From positions 1-34,098 of the forward strand of contig JAQXNU010000190.1 in assembly GCA_029098165.1 (NCBI GenBank): a DNA stretch of 34,098 nt, given 5' to 3'. The notes below the pieces were generated by a model. That model was not told where the DNA came from and searched no databases. It saw only the letters and a program-made list of their open reading frames with translations. A program made the position numbers and the translations under genes. Shown here piece after piece: positions 8,743-16,546 of the stretch (positions within the stretch are counted from its first letter, which is position 1; each line of letters begins with the position of its first letter). The stretch comes from Clostridiales bacterium (lineage in GTDB: Bacteria > Bacillota > Clostridia > Lachnospirales > Lachnospiraceae).

Positions 8743-9912
8743 ATGATAAAAGTAAAAGAGATACTGAACCTGTCATTATTTGAAAATTTCGAGATTTTAT
8801 GCGGTAAAGAATACTTATCGAATAGAGTAACAGCTGCAGTAATACTAGAGTATGAAAGTAGTCGAATTAATTATAAAGGATATTGCTATGGGTACTTTGT
8901 TTTACTTTCTTATTTTTTTGCTACCGAAAGTCCAGACATTGTGCATAACGCATTACGAACGCTGATTGAAAAAAATGTTTCAGCGATTGCCATTAAGATG
9001 CTTCCAGAGGAACACATTCCAAATGATATCATTCAATTGGCTGAGAAGAATCATGTTCCATTACTAGTTTTTCATGAGGAATTCATGGAAGATCTTATCA
9101 TCAATATAAACGAGTCGATGAAAACTCGAGCAAGGTATATTGTAATGGAAGAAAAGTTGAATTATCTGCTTTTCAATCAGTTATCCCCTGAGCAGGTAAA
9201 AGAAACAGCATTACAGATTAATGAGAATTTTAAACCGATGCTTTTTGCAGTGAATATTACTCCAAAGCAAAAGATGGATAATGTCTATCTTCATAGCTTC
9301 TTTGATCATCTAATGTTTCGTCAATACCGTGAGGAAGAAAACACATCTGACTCCTTTATTAAGTATAAAACGGGACTGATCCTAGTATGCTCGTTCTCAG
9401 AAAAAGAAGTAGCTCATATGAGTCAGACTATGGAGCAGTACATCAAGGATAGGTTAAAAAGATTTGGCTTTAAGCAAGAGGAATTCCATGTTGGTTACAG
9501 CAAAGAAATTTTCCCGATACAAAAACTTAATATTTCAGTTCGGAAAGCAATAACCTCCAATATTATCGGTAAATTTCAAAAGCAAGCCATCAAATCTTAT
9601 GAAGATACGGGAGTTTATAAGTATATTGCGTCCATATTACGCGACCCAGTGCTTTACATAGAAATTGAGAAGAATATCAACAGTTTAAAACAGTACGATG
9701 CAGAACATGATGCGAATCTTTTGGAGACACTCATTATTTACGTAAAAAATAACGGGGATATCAAAAGTTCTTCCGCAGAACTCTTTCAACATAACAACAC
9801 GATCCGCTATCGAATTAAAAAAGCACAACAGCTGCTCAATATATCAGATGACGCTGCTTATGAGGAGATTGCACTCCTCATACAAAGTTATTTGCTACAT
9901 TGTACTCTCTAA
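8743..9912 (+). CDS. PucR-family transcriptional regulator
   Basis: The 389-residue protein has an N-terminal PucR ligand-sensing domain (about 1-125), a middle GGDEF-like or CdaR-like region (about 130-290), and a C-terminal PucR helix-turn-helix (about 325-389), with LLETLIIYVKNNGDIKSSSA and HNNTIRYRIKKAQQLL typical of the HTH_30 family. PucR-type proteins usually activate purine, amino-acid or other catabolic and transport genes in response to a metabolite. The ATG at 8743 is chosen over upstream TTG 8710 because AAAGAAGGA lies 9 bases before it. It has its own strong promoter. The aminotransferase gene convergent to it may or may not be a target. Ligand unknown. Confidence 0.88.
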   Translation: MIKVKEILNLSLFENFEILCGKEYLSNRVTAAVILEYESSRINYKGYCYGYFVLLSYFFATESPDIVHNALRTLIEKNVSAIAIKMLPEEHIPNDIIQLAEKNHVPLLVFHEEFMEDLIININESMKTRARYIVMEEKLNYLLFNQLSPEQVKETALQINENFKPMLFAVNITPKQKMDNVYLHSFFDHLMFRQYREEENTSDSFIKYKTGLILVCSFSEKEVAHMSQTMEQYIKDRLKRFGFKQEEFHVGYSKEIFPIQKLNISVRKAITSNIIGKFQKQAIKSYEDTGVYKYIASILRDPVLYIEIEKNINSLKQYDAEHDANLLETLIIYVKNNGDIKSSSAELFQHNNTIRYRIKKAQQLLNISDDAAYEEIALLIQSYLLHCTL

Positions 9913-9952
9913 AAAATAGGAATATCCGTACATATATTATTGATTAATAGGA

Positions 9953-10009
9953 AAAGAGGACTTATATCGTTGAAAAGTATGATACGAATCAACCATATGA
10001 GTCCTCTTT
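9953..10009. terminator. Bidirectional hairpin between convergent genes
   Basis: AAAGAGGACT (9953-9962) and AGTCCTCTTT (10000-10009) are perfectly complementary. The stem extends about 5 bp further with one G-U pair. It lies between the regulator stop (9912) and the aminotransferase stop (10012). Confidence 0.75.
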
Positions 10010-10011
10010 GG

Positions 10012-11094
10012 TTATTTCAATAGTTTTTCCATGACGTAGATAAATTTTTCATTCATTTCTTTTGTACCAAGGCTGACACGATTTAGGCCAATTGGAGAAC
10101 CAATCTGAATCTTTTCGTCTGCAAGAGCTTGAGCAATTACCTTTGGCTCAATTGGAGCTTCAAATAAAAGAAAATTGGACTCCGAATCCCAGACCTTACA
10201 GCCAAGTGCTCTTAATTGTTCTGTCACTTCTTTTCGAGCCTTTTCCATAAAATCGCGAACCTCATGGATGAAATCCTGATCACGAATGGCTGCGGCGGCA
10301 GCAGACTGCCCTAAAGTACTTAAATTCCATGCGTGACTTGATTTATTAAAATAATCGACTAAGGAAGGGGAAGTTAGTGCATATCCGACACGAACACCAG
10401 CCATGCCGTAGATTTTGGAGAAGGTACGTAATACGATCAATGGCTGATCGATTTCTTCTTTGATTAATTTCACCATACTATAGGAATCTTTACGGGTAAC
10501 ATATTCCATATAAGCTTCATCAATGACGATCAGGATATTACCTGGCAATTTACGGATAAAGGCTTCAACTTTAGCTGAATCTACAAATGTACCAGTTGGA
10601 TTATTTGGATTACAAATAATGATCATCTTTGTCTTAGGAGAGATAGCATCATACATAGCATCAAGATCATATAAATAATCGTTTGTTAATGGGATTGGAA
10701 CTTGAGTTGCACCGTAATCATTGATGACGTCTCGAAAGGCTTCATAACTTGGATCCCCAAAGATGACTTCGTCTCCAGGATTTAAAAAGATTTCTCCGAG
10801 CATACAGATCAATGTACTGGAACCGGAGCCGGTTACAATATTATCTATGGATAGACCATACAGTTTTGCAATTTCGGTTTTTAATTCAATGGAAAACCAG
10901 TCGGGATAAATATAAGGACGCTTACAAGCTTCATATAAAACTTCGGCAGCCTTTGGGGGCATTCCAAAAGGACTTTCATTATAATTCATTCGATATACAT
11001 CCAAAGGTGTTGAACTGCTTTTCTGACGAGCTGCACGAAGGCTCTTTGGTTTTGTTTTCATAGCATCGCGTAATAGTTCTATATATTTTTCCAT
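10012..11094 (-). CDS. hisC: HisC-like PLP-dependent aminotransferase
   Basis: A 360-residue fold-type I (class I/II) aminotransferase closest in pattern to histidinol-phosphate aminotransferase. Visible features are NYNESPFG (38-44), a phosphate-loop-like SGSSTL (90-95), NPNNPTG (162-168), D192-E-A-Y195, PLP-binding K227 in RTFSKIYGMAG, and R235. It would transfer an amino group from glutamate to an imidazole-acetol-phosphate-like or aromatic 2-oxo acid. No other his genes are nearby, so the exact substrate (histidine, aromatic amino acid or a catabolic role) is open. GAAAGGAG lies just upstream of ATG 11094. The gene is divergent from the MATE exporter. Confidence 0.87.
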   Translation of the reverse strand: MEKYIELLRDAMKTKPKSLRAARQKSSSTPLDVYRMNYNESPFGMPPKAAEVLYEACKRPYIYPDWFSIELKTEIAKLYGLSIDNIVTGSGSSTLICMLGEIFLNPGDEVIFGDPSYEAFRDVINDYGATQVPIPLTNDYLYDLDAMYDAISPKTKMIIICNPNNPTGTFVDSAKVEAFIRKLPGNILIVIDEAYMEYVTRKDSYSMVKLIKEEIDQPLIVLRTFSKIYGMAGVRVGYALTSPSLVDYFNKSSHAWNLSTLGQSAAAAAIRDQDFIHEVRDFMEKARKEVTEQLRALGCKVWDSESNFLLFEAPIEPKVIAQALADEKIQIGSPIGLNRVSLGTKEMNEKFIYVMEKLLK

Positions 11095-11179
11095 AATAAA
11101 ACTCCTTTCAAGATTTGTCTTTGTATTTTTACTTCATTCGTGTGATGTATGTAGATTGGGTTTGCTTACCATGTAGGAG

Positions 11180-11208
11180 ATTCTAATATAAAATAAATTG
11201 CATTACAA
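11180..11208 (-). promoter_or_regulatory. Likely promoter of the aminotransferase gene
   Basis: Read on the minus strand: TTGTAA (11208-11203), 17-bp spacer, TAGAAT (11185-11180). About 85 bases lie between it and the start codon. Confidence 0.5.
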
Positions 11209-11280
11209 TAGTACAAAATCCAAAAAAGTATGCAAATATTTAGAAAAAATACATTTCGATTTCAAATTTTACAAAAGGAA

Positions 11281-11309
11281 TTGACTTATTTTCAGAAGAA
11301 AAATAGAAT
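11281..11309 (+). promoter_or_regulatory. Sigma-A promoter of the MATE exporter gene
   Basis: TTGACT (11281-11286), 17-bp spacer, TAGAAT (11304-11309). Transcription would start after the upstream ATG at 11310, which supports ATG 11346 as the real start. Confidence 0.75.
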
Positions 11310-11345
11310 ATGTTCTTGAAAATTAAAGATAAAGGAGGAACGCTT

Positions 11346-12686
11346 ATGCAAGAAACGAAAACGTTCAGTAGGAAGTACCTATTTGCACTGATTGTGCCTC
11401 TGATTGTTGAACAGATTCTAGGAGTTACCGTGGGTATGGCAGATATGATCATGGTCTCTGGAGCAGGAGAAACTGCCGTGTCAGGTGTTTCTTTGGTTAA
11501 CACGATCAGCAATCTTCTCATTTATGTATTTGAAGCACTTGCGACAGGAGGTGCGGTAGTAGCAGCCCAGGCATTAGGGGCGAAGAAGAAAAAGCTAGGG
11601 AACGTTGTGGCGAATCAGCTGATTCTTGTTTGTTTTGCAACAGCTTTTGTTATCTTAGTAATATCCCTTCTATTAAATAAACCAATCCTAGGTTTGATTT
11701 ATGGAAAAGTAGAACCAGCAGTAATGGACAATGCAGTTACATATTTTTATATTACAGCTTTTTCATTTCCATTTTTATCGGTCTACTATGGATCAACCGC
11801 TCTATTCCGTTCTATGGGGAATACCAAATTGTCTATGTATGTTTCCGGCATCATGAATTTAATAAACATTATAGGTAATGCAGTATTGATCTATGGGTTT
11901 CATATGGGGATTGCAGGAGTCGGGATTGCAACGTTAATATCAAGATTCATAGCATGCATCATTGTTTTAATTATCTTACGGAAGGAAAAATATGAATTAC
12001 ATATAGATAAGCACCTACGATTAGGATTTTCATCCAAAGTGATTAGAAAAATCCTTCGGATTGGGATTCCAAGTGGAATTGATAATGGTATGTTTCAGAT
12101 CGGGAAATTATTTACGCAGAGTCTGATCAGCAGTTTTGGAACAGCGTCGATTGCAGCAAACGCTACCGCTAGTACGATTGAACTTCTTGCGACCATACCA
12201 GCCGCCGCCATGGGATTAGCTTTAACGACTGTAGTTGGACAATGTGTTGGGGCTAATGATTATGATGGTGCAAAAAAATATACGAAACGTCTTTTAAGTT
12301 ATGCTTATGTCATGCTAATGGTACTAAATACTATCATACTGATTCTAGCTCCAGTCATTGCAAGCTGGTATCATCTGACGGTAGAAGGTAATCGCTTAGC
12401 GATTCAACTAATCCGTTATCATAGTATATGCTGTATGATTATGTGGCCAGCAGCATGGACCCTTCCAGCTACCTTACGAGCGGCTGGTGATGTTAAGTTT
12501 ATCATGGTAACTTCCATTATCTCGATGTGGGTATTTCGTATTGGACTAAGCTATGTGATTGGTGGTGCCATGAAAGTTGGAGTGCTTGGTGTCTGGATTG
12601 CCATGACCATCGACTGGGCAGTTCGTTGTATCTTAAATATATGGCGTTTAAAGAGTGGAGAGTGGAGGAAGGCAGCAGTAATATAA
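11346..12686 (+). CDS. MATE-family multidrug/toxin efflux transporter
   Basis: A 446-residue polytopic membrane protein of normal MATE length (12 predicted helices in two pseudo-repeats). The first repeat begins LIVPLIVEQILGVTVGMADMIMVS and the second RIGIPSGIDNGMFQIG, the expected paired entry helices. Family members export drugs, dyes or metabolites in exchange for Na+ or H+. Substrate unknown. ATG 11346 is preferred over ATG 11310 because AAAGGAGG lies 6 bases before it and the promoter -10 ends at 11309. The gene stands alone, followed by a long hairpin. Confidence 0.93.
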   Translation: MQETKTFSRKYLFALIVPLIVEQILGVTVGMADMIMVSGAGETAVSGVSLVNTISNLLIYVFEALATGGAVVAAQALGAKKKKLGNVVANQLILVCFATAFVILVISLLLNKPILGLIYGKVEPAVMDNAVTYFYITAFSFPFLSVYYGSTALFRSMGNTKLSMYVSGIMNLINIIGNAVLIYGFHMGIAGVGIATLISRFIACIIVLIILRKEKYELHIDKHLRLGFSSKVIRKILRIGIPSGIDNGMFQIGKLFTQSLISSFGTASIAANATASTIELLATIPAAAMGLALTTVVGQCVGANDYDGAKKYTKRLLSYAYVMLMVLNTIILILAPVIASWYHLTVEGNRLAIQLIRYHSICCMIMWPAAWTLPATLRAAGDVKFIMVTSIISMWVFRIGLSYVIGGAMKVGVLGVWIAMTIDWAVRCILNIWRLKSGEWRKAAVI

Positions 12687-12759
12687 AGACATATGGTACA
12701 TAGTAATCTAGATATTAAACGGGATATGGGGCTGTCGTACTAAGTTACAGATGGTTCCT

Positions 12760-12818
12760 TAAATAACACGGGTTCACTTAGATATTAGAGAAATTACTAA
12801 GTGAACCCGTATTATTTA
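12760..12818. terminator. Long near-perfect hairpin after the MATE gene
   Basis: A 22-bp stem pairs 12760-12781 with 12797-12818 (core CGGGTTCACTTAG paired with CTAAGTGAACCCG) with one G-U type mismatch and a 15-base loop. The AT-rich stem ends supply T-runs on both strands, so it may work in either direction. It lies 73 bases after the MATE stop codon. Confidence 0.7.
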
Positions 12819-12898
12819 GGTTTGCTTCATATAAGTGGAAAAGTATATATAGCTTAATCATGCAAATTGGATTTCATTAGTTATGGTGGATATGTATG

Positions 12899-13161
12899 TT
12901 TACGAGTAAATTTGAGAGAATCGAGAAAATTACATGTAAATTGGACTTAACCTGTTTCGATGGATACGAATGATTACGGGTAAATTTAAGAAAATTAAGA
13001 ACTTTACATGTAAATATCGATTAGAAGCTAAGCAGAACTCAAATAATTACAGGTAAATATTAAGATATTACTATTTTTACATGTAAAGTAAATTGAACTT
13101 GACATATATCGACATAGTTTCAACCTGTAATTCTTAGAAATCTTGATTTTTTACAGGGGTA
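12899..13161. repeat. Phased array of eight TTTAC-NN-GTAAA palindromes
   Basis: Six 12-bp dyads match WTTAC-NN-GTAAA exactly, at 12899, 12929, 12973, 13003, 13046 and 13076. Two weaker copies are at 13120 (left half degenerate) and 13150 (right half degenerate). Start-to-start steps are 30, 44, 30, 43, 30, 44 and 30 bp, so the unit is about 74 bp with two sites each. Even sites 2, 4 and 6 have the centre AT; odd sites have GA, GG, AG or CT. A ninth, poor match (TAATC-AT-GCAAA, 12855-12866) sits 44 bp before the first. Sequence between the sites is not conserved, so the dyads and their spacing appear to be what is kept. The 12687-13301 gap holds no credible gene. This looks like a DNA-binding array; the binding protein is unknown. 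Confidence 0.8.
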
Positions 13162-13240
13162 GTAATCAATTGGAATGAACAAATCATTGATACAATTGTT
13201 CCAGCAGATAGTTCGGTGCGATTACTAAGTCAGTTTGTGG

Positions 13241-13262
13241 AAGCGCTGTTTAGCGCTTTTTT
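13241..13262 (+). terminator. Plus-strand intrinsic terminator with no visible gene upstream
   Basis: AAGCGCT (13241-13247), GTTT loop, AGCGCTT (13252-13258), then an uninterrupted T-run to 13262. The T-run exists only on the plus strand, so it does not serve the dehydrogenase gene on the minus strand. The nearest plus-strand gene ends 555 bases earlier and has its own hairpin. Confidence 0.8.
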
Positions 13263-13301
13263 AATCGTTAAAGCGGCGCCTCCATGAGAAAATAGTTTTA
13301 G

Positions 13302-14306
13302 TTAATTAATCACCGAAGTTGGTGATCCAGCTAGATAGTTTTTAAAGTTATCGATTGCCATATCGCAGGCACGGAGTCTGGATTCTTTCGTTAACCATGC
13401 GATATGTGCTGTAATGATGGCATTGTCGCAATGCAACAAGGAAAGATCATGCTTTGGAGGTTCTTCTCTTAGAACATCGAGCCCAGCACCGTAGATTTTT
13501 CCAGAGTTCAAAGCTTCGGTAAGATCTTCTTCCACAATCAGTCCGCCTCGAGCGGTATTAATTAGGATAACACCATCTTTCATCTTAGAGATTGTCTGTT
13601 GATTAATCATATTCGCGCTGCTTTCCGAGAATGGTGCATGCAAGGATATGACATCACTTCGTTCTAATAATTCTTCAAAGCTAACTTGTTCTACGAAATC
13701 ATATTGTGGTCCAATTTTTTTGTGACGGCTATAAGAGAGAACATGCATACCGAACCCTCTGGCCATATTAGCAAATGCTAGGCCGATGGAACCAAGGCCA
13801 ACAACACCACATGTCTTACCATAGAGTTCAATCTGTGGGGTAATGACGTGTCCGAACTCGTCCATATTCTTTTCCGACCAGATTGTATGTTTTACAAGCT
13901 CCGAATGTAAGGTTGTATGATGACAAACTTCCATAAGTAAGGACCATGCATATTCTGCAATGGTTTGAGCACCGTAGATTGTATTGGTGATCGTCATATT
14001 CTTCTTTCTTGTCATCTCAACATCGAATTCTCCCCATCCATGTCCTAATGTGGCTACATATTTTAGATTTGGATGTTCGGCTAGAAAGTCCTCGTTGATA
14101 TTGTGATCGGAGATCCATACCCCTATGGCTGCGTCGGCGTCTCCAATGAGCTGATGTAATTCTTCATTGGAGGGATATCCTTCTGGATATTGAATTACTA
14201 ATTCGGTAACTTCTGGAATAGACTGTAGTTTCTTCCAATGCTTTGTTAATCCTTCTTTTGAGAGATCTGGTTGAATGATTGCTTCCTGTATAACAACAAC
14301 TTTCAT
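13302..14306 (-). CDS. D-isomer-specific 2-hydroxyacid dehydrogenase
   Basis: A 334-residue NAD-dependent dehydrogenase with the usual split substrate-binding and nucleotide-binding domains. Visible are the Rossmann motif G170-L-G-S-I-G175, the catalytic arginine in NTARGG (R253), E281/E282 in GLDVLREEPP, and catalytic H301 in TAHIAW. It should interconvert a 2-oxo acid and a D-2-hydroxy acid (D-lactate, glycerate, phosphoglycerate-like or branched substrates); the exact substrate is not evident. ATG 14306 is chosen over 14348 because AGAGGT precedes it and the catalytic domain starts there (MKVVVIQE). It is transcribed divergently from the peptide transporter, suggesting a shared physiological role (inference). 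Confidence 0.93.
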   Translation of the reverse strand: MKVVVIQEAIIQPDLSKEGLTKHWKKLQSIPEVTELVIQYPEGYPSNEELHQLIGDADAAIGVWISDHNINEDFLAEHPNLKYVATLGHGWGEFDVEMTRKKNMTITNTIYGAQTIAEYAWSLLMEVCHHTTLHSELVKHTIWSEKNMDEFGHVITPQIELYGKTCGVVGLGSIGLAFANMARGFGMHVLSYSRHKKIGPQYDFVEQVSFEELLERSDVISLHAPFSESSANMINQQTISKMKDGVILINTARGGLIVEEDLTEALNSGKIYGAGLDVLREEPPKHDLSLLHCDNAIITAHIAWLTKESRLRACDMAIDNFKNYLAGSPTSVIN

Positions 14307-14349
14307 AAGTTTACCTCTTTTCTTTTTATATAATTGGTAAGCAAACACA

Positions 14350-14361
14350 ATTACATGATAA
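14350..14361. promoter_or_regulatory. Half-conserved TTTAC-NN-GTAAA site in the dehydrogenase leader
   Basis: ATTAC-AT-GATAA has a perfect left half and a 3-of-5 right half relative to the intergenic array. It lies between the dehydrogenase promoter and its start codon. A chance match is possible. Confidence 0.3.
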
Positions 14362-14391
14362 AAAGTAAAAGTTTCATTAAACTACATACAG

Positions 14392-14421
14392 AATATATTG
14401 TTAATAATACATCTTTGTCAA
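14392..14421 (-). promoter_or_regulatory. Promoter of the dehydrogenase gene
   Basis: On the minus strand: TTGACA (14421-14416), 18-bp spacer, TATATT (14397-14392). The leader is about 80 bases. Confidence 0.65.
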
Positions 14422-14499
14422 GAAAAAGATGGTACTCTTGAATCAATATGTAAAAAATACAAAGAATCTTGTAAATTTTCTAAAAACTTATGATTGTGC

Positions 14500-14528
14500 T
14501 TGACAGTAAAATGTTTTTTATGTTAAAT
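14500..14528 (+). promoter_or_regulatory. Promoter of the opp operon
   Basis: Perfect TTGACA (14500-14505), 17-bp spacer, weak TTAAAT -10 (14523-14528). The weak -10 is consistent with an activated or repressed promoter. Confidence 0.6.
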
Positions 14529-14537
14529 ACATGTAAA
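14526..14537. promoter_or_regulatory. Possible operator AATAC-AT-GTAAA at the opp promoter
   Basis: This dyad-like site has the AT centre and perfect GTAAA half of the even sites in the 12899-13161 array and overlaps the -10 and start region. A bound protein there would be expected to block transcription. The left half is degenerate. Confidence 0.4.
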
Positions 14538-14581
14538 GTGTGATGCATGGAAAGAAAAATTACAAACCTACGCAGTAACCC

Positions 14582-14622
14582 AAACGGCAAAGAAGCTTAA
14601 AAAGTTCTTTTGCCGTTTTGTT
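14582..14622 (+). terminator. Terminator-like hairpin in the opp leader (possible attenuator)
   Basis: AAACGGCAAAGAA (14582-14594) pairs with TTCTTTTGCCGTTT (bases 14606-14619) with one bulged base, followed by the T-rich TTGTTG. It lies about 50 bases after the predicted transcription start and about 75 bases before the first opp gene, with no plus-strand gene upstream. Confidence 0.6.
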
Positions 14623-14694
14623 GTATCAAGAATAGTATTTCTTTACAACAATTAGGATATGGGACAAACAGAAAGAAAGAGGCAGGTGACTAGT

Positions 14695-15612
14695 ATGTTG
14701 AAGTACATAGTAAAACGAATTATGGTTGGTATATTAACGTTATTTGTACTTGTGGTGATCACATTTACAATGACAAAGCTTATGCCAGGTAGTCCACTCC
14801 AATCAAAAAATATCACAGGTGAAGTACTCGAACGTATGGAAGCTCAATATGGTCTGGACAAACCGCCAGTTGAGCAGTTCTTTATTTATTGTAAGAATTT
14901 GTTGCATGGTGACATGGGTACTTCCTATAAGAAAGTTGGTACCAAGGTTTCTGATATTATTTCACAGACCATGGTGACAACCTTACGATTAGGACTTGTT
15001 ACTTTTCTATTAGTTTTGGTAGTAGGTATTACATCAGGAATTCTGATGGCTAGATCCAAAAGTAATACGATTAAGGGAATCTGGCTTTCAGGATTGACTT
15101 TAGGTGTTAGTGTTCCGAACTTCATCGTTGCACTTCTATTACTGATCATCTTTGGTGTTCAGTTGAGATTATTTCCAGTCTTAGGATTATCGACTCCACT
15201 TCATTATGTGTTACCTGCAATTGCACAGGGCCTATATCCGATTTCAGCAGTTGCAAGATTAACCCAAAGTAGTTATGAAGAAGTAGTAAAGCAGGATTAT
15301 ATCACAATGGCAAAAGCAAAAGGAATCAGTTCCAAAACGTTACTATTTCGACATATTCTAAAAAATGCTATGTTACCTGTCATTACCTATATGGGGCCTA
15401 TGGTAGCGTTTCTATTAACCGGTAGTGTAGTAATTGAACAGATTTATACGATTCCTGGTATCGGTAAAGAATTTGTCAATGCGATTACGAATCATGATTT
15501 TACATTAGTTATGGGTATTACAATTTTCATTGGAGCAATCATTATTGTATGTAATCTTGTGGCAGATCTGATCTGTGCGATTGTTGATCCAAGAATCAGA
15601 AAATCATTATAG
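14695..15612 (+). CDS. oppB: Oligopeptide ABC transporter permease, OppB/DppB type
   Basis: A 305-residue BPD_transp_1 permease beginning MLKYIVKRIMVGILTLFVLVV, the standard OppB N-terminal helix, with the TKLMPGSPL loop and LDKPP motif that follow it in this family. The cytoplasmic EAA loop is visible in DYITMAKAKGISSKTLLFRHILKNAMLP, where it contacts the ATPase. With OppC it forms the membrane channel for peptides delivered by the binding protein. ATG 14695 is preferred over ATG 14659 because AGGTGA lies 5 bases before it and the family start matches. First gene of a tightly spaced operon (12 bases to the next start). Confidence 0.95.
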   Translation: MLKYIVKRIMVGILTLFVLVVITFTMTKLMPGSPLQSKNITGEVLERMEAQYGLDKPPVEQFFIYCKNLLHGDMGTSYKKVGTKVSDIISQTMVTTLRLGLVTFLLVLVVGITSGILMARSKSNTIKGIWLSGLTLGVSVPNFIVALLLLIIFGVQLRLFPVLGLSTPLHYVLPAIAQGLYPISAVARLTQSSYEEVVKQDYITMAKAKGISSKTLLFRHILKNAMLPVITYMGPMVAFLLTGSVVIEQIYTIPGIGKEFVNAITNHDFTLVMGITIFIGAIIIVCNLVADLICAIVDPRIRKSL

Positions 15613-15624
15613 GGGGGGATGACA

Positions 15625-16533
15625 ATGGAAGAAAAATTGTTTCGTAAACTAAGAGAGGATGAGAAAAATGATGAATTCAACGCAATAGAAAGTCGTACCT
15701 TCCTTCAGTCAGTATGGAAAGATTTTGTTGGAAACAAGCGAGCAATCGTGGGGTCAATTGTATTGATTATCATTGTATTGCTAGCAATCTTTGGTCCAAT
15801 GTTTTGTAAATATACTTACGATGAACAGAATATGTCACTACGGAATGCATCTCCGAGTATGGATCATTGGTTTGGAACCGACAAGATGGGCCGTGATATT
15901 TTTGTTCGAGTTTTATTTGGTGCAAGAATTAGTCTTTTAGTAGGATTTGTGGCAGCTCTCATCAATCTGATCATTGGAACCATCTATGGTGGAATCGCAG
16001 GATATGTTGGTGGGAAGATTGATATGATCATGATGCGAATCGTAGATATTATTTATTCGGTCCCTTCCATGCTATACATTGTCTTGATCATGCTGATTTT
16101 TGGGGCAAGCGTAACAAGCATTATGATTGGTATCTCCATTACCTGTTGGATTGATATGGCTCGAATTGTCCGGCAGGAAGTGAAAAGCCTAAAAGAGCAG
16201 GAATTTACTATGGCAGCATTCGTTCTTGGAGCAAGCGGTCCAAGAATTCTGATCAAGCATTTATTAATTAATACGATGGGACCGATTATCGTTACGATTA
16301 CATTGATGGTTCCACAGGCAATTTTCACAGAAGCATGGTTAAGTTTTCTTGGTGTAGGTATCTCGGCACCTTTGGCAAGTTGGGGAACATTAGCTCAAGA
16401 TGCCAGAGAATTGATACAAGTTTATCCGATGCAGACCGTTTATCCGATGATTGCTATTTGCATTACGATATTCTCCTTTAACTTTATTGGTGAGGGACTA
16501 GAAAAGGCATTAGATCCAAAGAAAAAACGATAG
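15625..16533 (+). CDS. oppC: Oligopeptide ABC transporter permease, OppC/DppC type
   Basis: A 302-residue permease with the OppC N-terminal domain: a cytoplasmic tail, SVWKDFVGNKRAIVG, a first helix, then the HWFGTDKMGRDIFVRVLFGARISL motif characteristic of OppC/DppC. The EAA loop is QEFTMAAFVLGASGPRILIKHLLIN. It pairs with OppB to form the translocation path. The start at ATG 15625 follows a run of seven G (15612-15618) at 6 bases; ATG 15619 is too close to that site. Downstream, 13 bases separate it from the first ATPase gene. Confidence 0.95.
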   Translation: MEEKLFRKLREDEKNDEFNAIESRTFLQSVWKDFVGNKRAIVGSIVLIIIVLLAIFGPMFCKYTYDEQNMSLRNASPSMDHWFGTDKMGRDIFVRVLFGARISLLVGFVAALINLIIGTIYGGIAGYVGGKIDMIMMRIVDIIYSVPSMLYIVLIMLIFGASVTSIMIGISITCWIDMARIVRQEVKSLKEQEFTMAAFVLGASGPRILIKHLLINTMGPIIVTITLMVPQAIFTEAWLSFLGVGISAPLASWGTLAQDARELIQVYPMQTVYPMIAICITIFSFNFIGEGLEKALDPKKKR

Positions 16534-16546
16534 GAGGTCATGACAT

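Noticed and set aside
12760-12818. The 22-bp hairpin as a miniature transposon
   Set aside because: No target-site duplication or second copy was seen in the window; position after a stop codon favours a terminator.
12899-13161. The repeat array as a CRISPR
   Set aside because: The conserved unit is a 12-bp palindrome with alternating 30/44 bp spacing, not 24-37 bp direct repeats with uniform spacers, and no cas genes are present.
14620-14660. Second opp promoter after the leader hairpin
   Set aside because: The TTGTAT / TACAAC pair is too far from consensus compared with TTGACA at 14500.
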